From contig CANFWV010000015.1 in the NCBI GenBank assembly GCA_947450695.1, forward strand, positions 1 through 55,589: DNA of 55,589 bases, written 5' to 3'. A program made the position numbers and the translations under genes. This document shows, one piece after another, positions 52,562 through 55,589 of the stretch (positions are counted from its first letter, which is position 1; every line of letters begins with the position of its first letter). This DNA comes from Comamonadaceae bacterium. GTDB lineage: Bacteria; Pseudomonadota; Gammaproteobacteria; Burkholderiales; Burkholderiaceae_C. The notes under the pieces are model-generated. The model saw only the letters and a list, made by a program, of their open reading frames with translations. It was not told where the DNA came from and searched no databases.

Positions 52562-53095
52562 TTAGATTTCGGAAGAGAAGTCGCCGCGTGCATGGCGCTC
52601 TGCCACTTCGCGGACGAAGGTGGGTACGCCGCCACGCAGCACGATGATGAATTCGTCCAGCACAGCCGTCAGCAACAGCAGGGAACCCAATGCAAAGCTC
52701 AGTTGTGGAATCCACATGGGCATCGGCAGCAGGCCTTGCGAGATGTCATTGAACTCCCAACTTTCATAAGTGAAACGGCATGCTGAGAGTGCGAGATAGG
52801 CGACCGAAACGGTGCCAATCAACAGGGATCCGATCTCCATGGCCCGGCGGGTTTTGGGGCCGACTGTTTCAAGCAGCAAGGTGACGCGCACAAAATCCCC
52901 GTGCTTGAAGGCGTGAGCCATTGCAAAAAAGGCTGCTGCAGCGCAAAACCAAGCCACCACGTCGTTGACGGCACCCGTGTTCACGTGAAATTCGCGCAAG
53001 ATACTTTGCGCGATCATCAGCGTCGCGATGAGGGCGATAAACACAGCGCCTAAGGCGCCGCCTGCCAAGTAAAGGCGGTCAAGAAATTTACGCAT
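52562..53095 (-). CDS. TRAP transporter small permease, DctQ type
   Basis: 177 residues with four membrane helices. The DctQ marks are VNDVVAWFCAAAAFFAMAHA, HGDFVRVTLLLETVGP and PMPMWIPQLSFALGSLLLL. It follows the receptor gene after 5 bp and precedes dctM. Confidence 0.92.
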   Translation of the reverse strand: MRKFLDRLYLAGGALGAVFIALIATLMIAQSILREFHVNTGAVNDVVAWFCAAAAFFAMAHAFKHGDFVRVTLLLETVGPKTRRAMEIGSLLIGTVSVAYLALSACRFTYESWEFNDISQGLLPMPMWIPQLSFALGSLLLLTAVLDEFIIVLRGGVPTFVREVAERHARGDFSSEI

Positions 53096-53100
53096 GCCGC

Positions 53101-54090
53101 TTATTTTTTGACGGTTTTGGTTTTGTTGAAGCTGGCGATGATGGTGTCGCCGTCAGGGCCGGTTTTTTTCTGCCAGTCTGCCAGCATGATGGTGCCGACT
53201 TGCTTCATATCCGACATCAACTTGACGGGCGGCACGACGATCTTCATGCCTTTGCTGGTCAAAGCTTTTTTGTACCAGTCATTTTTTTCTTCACTGAGCT
53301 TCCAACCCCGGACTTCCGCGTCAAGTGCGGCTTTGTTCAGGGCCGCCTGAGTGGCTGGGTCGAGTGCGTCATACGCTTTTTTGTTGACGATGATGGCATT
53401 TTTGGGCAGCCAGGCTTGTGTGTCGTAAAAGGACTTGAGGCTTTCATAAGTCTTGGAGTCATAGCCTGTCGAGGCCGAGCTCATGTAGCTTTCAACAACG
53501 CCCGTAGCCAGCGCTTGCGACAGTTCAGCAGCTTGAATGGTGACGGGCTGCGCGCCAATGAGTTCTGCAATTTTGGCGGTTGCAGGGCTGTAGGCACGCC
53601 ATTTAATGCCGCGCAGGTCAGCCACCGAAGACAGGTCTTTTTTCGTAAAAATGCCTTGAGGTGGCCATGCAACGGCGTACAGCACCTTCATGCCTTGAGC
53701 TCCCAGCAGTTTTTCAAGGGCTGGTTTTTGCGCTGCATACAACTGCTTTGATTCTGCGTAAGAGGTCGCCAAGAAGGGAATCCCGTCAAGGCCGTAAAGT
53801 GGATTTTCGTTTTCGAAATTAACCAGCAGCACCTCGCCAATCTGCGCTTGGCCACCTTGCACTGCACGTTTGATTTCGTTGGCTTTGAACAGCGATGCAT
53901 TGGCATGCACGGTGATCTTCAGCTTGCCGCCCGTGGCTTTGTCAACGTCCGCGGCGAATTGGGTCAGGTTCTCGGTGTGGAAGTTGCTTGTCGGGTAGGC
54001 CGCAGGCAAGTCCCATTTGGTCTGCGCGAAGGCGCTGGTGACGCTTGCTGCGCAGAGCGCAACAGTGATGAGGGCGAACTTGAATGTCAT
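53101..54090 (-). CDS. TRAP transporter substrate-binding protein, DctP type
   Basis: 329 residues with AGGA before the ATG and a signal peptide ending AFAQ. The mature DctP fold has LPAAYPTSNFHTENLTQFAA, EIKRAVQGGQAQIGEVLLVN, FTKKDLSSVADLRGIKWRAY and VESYMSSASTGYDSKTYESL. It is the first gene of the dctP-dctQ-dctM-crcB operon and diverges from a 5-oxoprolinase-like gene. That context suggests uptake of an acidic amide or lactam such as 5-oxoproline, but this is inference only. Confidence 0.92.
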   Translation of the reverse strand: MTFKFALITVALCAASVTSAFAQTKWDLPAAYPTSNFHTENLTQFAADVDKATGGKLKITVHANASLFKANEIKRAVQGGQAQIGEVLLVNFENENPLYGLDGIPFLATSYAESKQLYAAQKPALEKLLGAQGMKVLYAVAWPPQGIFTKKDLSSVADLRGIKWRAYSPATAKIAELIGAQPVTIQAAELSQALATGVVESYMSSASTGYDSKTYESLKSFYDTQAWLPKNAIIVNKKAYDALDPATQAALNKAALDAEVRGWKLSEEKNDWYKKALTSKGMKIVVPPVKLMSDMKQVGTIMLADWQKKTGPDGDTIIASFNKTKTVKK

Positions 54091-54246
54091 TAGAGGATCC
54101 TAAAAATGAAAGGCAGACAGTGCAAACACGCTGAAACACAGGGCCTGAGGATAGACGCAAATTTCAGGCCAACCGATTCGGACATACCCCAGCGACGAAA
54201 TTATTTCAGCCCATGGCTTATCCTTCCCAAAATTTTCTGGAACTTC

Positions 54247-55589
54247 ATGCCTTCACTATCTCAAGACGCACAGACGATCAACCCAGCTGGCGAACCCATG
54301 ACCGACAAACGCTGGCAGTTCTGGATCGATCGCGGCGGCACATTCACCGATGTCGTGGGTAAAAAGCCTGATGGCTCGCTCGTCACCCACAAGTTGTTGT
54401 CTGAAAATCCTGAGCATTACCGTGATGCGGCGGTGGCCGGCATTCGTCATCTGCTGGGACTAAAGCCTGGCGAGCCAGTGAGTGCCGACGTGGTGGCGTG
54501 CGTGAAGATGGGCACCACGGTGGCCACCAATGCGTTGTTGGAGCGCAAGGGCGAGCCGACGCTGCTGGTGACGACGCGTGGCTTCAAGGACGCGCTGCGC
54601 ATTGGCTATCAAAATAGGCCGCGCTTGTTTGACCGGCATATCGTGCTGCCCGAGCTGTTGTACTGCGCCGTGGTCGAAGCCGACGAACGCGTGGGTGCGC
54701 ACGGCGACGTGTTGCAGCCGCTGGATGAGGTGGCGTTGAAGGGTGAACTGCTTGCCCAATACGAGAAGGGGCTGCGCAGCGTGGCGATTGTTTTCATGCA
54801 CGGCTACCGCTTCACTGAGCACGAAATAGCCGCGCGCCTGCTGGCCGAAGAAGTCGGCTTCACGCAGATCAGCACCTCGCATGAAACCAGTCCGATGATG
54901 AAGTTCATCAGCCGCGGTGACACCACCGTGGTGGACGCGTATTTGTCGCCGATCTTGCGGCGTTATGTCGAGCAGGTGGCGGCTGAAATGCCAGGCGTCA
55001 AACTCTTTTTCATGCAGTCATCGGGCGGCTTGACCGATGCGCATGCCTTCCAAGGCAAAGACGCGATTTTGAGCGGGCCTGCTGGCGGCATTGTGGGCAT
55101 GGCGCGCACGGCGGAGATCGCGGGCGTGGCCAAAGTGATTGGCTTCGACATGGGCGGTACTTCGACCGATGTGTCGCATTACGCGGGTGAATTCGAGCGT
55201 GAGTTTGAAACCCAGGTGGCGGGCGTGCGCATGCGAGCACCGATGATGAGCATTCACACCGTGGCGGCGGGCGGTGGTTCGTTGCTGACGTTTGACGGTG
55301 ATCGTTTTCGTGTCGGTCCGCAAAGCGCGGGTGCCAATCCCGGCCCGGCCAGTTACCGCCGTGGCGGCCCGCTGGCGGTGACGGACGCCAACGTCATGGT
55401 TGGCAAAGTGCAGCCGCGTTACTTCCCCAAAGTGTTCGGGCCCGAGGCTAATGAAGCGCTGAGTGCAGAGGCCGTGCACCAACAATTTGACGCGCTGGCC
55501 CAGCAGACGGGCCGCAGCGCCGAGGTGGTGGCTGAAGGCTTCATCAACATCGCGGTGCAGCAGATGGCCAACGCGATCAAAAAAATATC
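54247..55589 (+). CDS. 5-oxoprolinase/hydantoinase A family protein (5' part only)
   Basis: The frame runs from ATG at 54247 (TGGAA eight bases upstream) off the window edge; an in-frame ATG lies at 54298. The visible 447 residues carry the N-terminal HyuA-type domain: [40 protein letters not shown], and the second domain opening [20 protein letters not shown] (20 residues). GGTFTDV and GGTSTDV are the two ASKHA-like phosphate loops. The family cleaves 5-oxoproline or hydantoins using ATP. Full-length enzymes have about 1200 residues with a HyuB domain outside the window. Confidence 0.9.
   Translation, partial: MPSLSQDAQTINPAGEPMTDKRWQFWIDRGGTFTDVVGKKPDGSLVTHKLLSENPEHYRDAAVAGIRHLLGLKPGEPVSADVVACVKMGTTVATNALLERKGEPTLLVTTRGFKDALRIGYQNRPRLFDRHIVLPELLYCAVVEADERVGAHGDVLQPLDEVALKGELLAQYEKGLRSVAIVFMHGYRFTEHEIAARLLAEEVGFTQISTSHETSPMMKFISRGDTTVVDAYLSPILRRYVEQVAAEMPGVKLFFMQSSGGLTDAHAFQGKDAILSGPAGGIVGMARTAEIAGVAKVIGFDMGGTSTDVSHYAGEFEREFETQVAGVRMRAPMMSIHTVAAGGGSLLTFDGDRFRVGPQSAGANPGPASYRRGGPLAVTDANVMVGKVQPRYFPKVFGPEANEALSAEAVHQQFDALAQQTGRSAEVVAEGFINIAVQQMANAIKKI

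Overview
The window looks like chromosomal DNA of a GC-rich betaproteobacterium of the order Burkholderiales, most likely Comamonadaceae (Rhodoferax/Polaromonas/Variovorax-like). The evidence is the large number of Bug/TctC- and TRAP-type solute receptors, the gene order uvrD-cysK-BPSS1780-thrB-DUF2782-polA, and -10 boxes of the form TACAAT or TAAAAT. About 50 genes fill the window densely. No stretch over 300 bases lacks a gene; the longest gaps are 3001-3266 and 8264-8489. I see no tRNA, rRNA, CRISPR array, insertion sequence or phage gene.

Layout. (1) 1-1105: 3' end of a RhlE-type RNA helicase with a Gly/Arg-rich tail and a clean terminator. (2) 1114-4154: a Bug-type receptor with an alpha/beta hydrolase, and a divergent esterase. 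(3) 4159-7183: a minus-strand operon of a GntR/FCD regulator, an EctD-like Fe(II)/2-oxoglutarate dioxygenase and a COG4091 (SAF-domain) dehydrogenase, with a near-perfect 28-bp palindrome touching the regulator's start codon. (4) 7286-17144: core genes guaC, uvrD, cysK, a BPSS1780 membrane protein, thrB, a DUF2782 protein and polA. (5) 17268-21449: dienelactone hydrolase, ZIP metal transporter, GIY-YIG protein, sulfurtransferase and Rieske oxygenase. (6) 21576-25521: xseB-ispA-dxs-folE2, linking isoprenoid precursor and GTP cyclohydrolase genes. (7) 25656-29271: a TRAP transporter with its receptor convergent to the two permease genes.

(8) 29391-44935 is a trace-element block. It holds selD divergent from a selenoneine-synthase-like (SenA/EgtB family) gene, a ModE-type regulator divergent from a tungstate ABC importer (tupBCA), a copper group (DUF2946, YcnI/DUF1775, PCu(A)C) and a form II molybdenum hydroxylase operon (coxS-L-M-D-E-G-I). 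SelD would supply selenophosphate, Tup would import an oxyanion that competes with molybdate, and the cox genes encode a molybdopterin/FAD/2Fe-2S enzyme with its maturation factors.

(9) 45009-50329 is a self-contained transcription unit with a consensus promoter, four exported proteins that I cannot place in a family, and a strong terminator. A glycine-zipper envelope protein follows. This is my best candidate for an undescribed system. (10) 50858-54090: a second TRAP operon (dctP-dctQ-dctM) ending in the fluoride channel gene crcB. (11) 54247-end: the N-terminal part of a 5-oxoprolinase/hydantoinase.

Functions are family assignments read from motifs without database searches. Start codons were chosen from ribosome binding sites, promoter spacing and family N-termini; uncertain ones are flagged.
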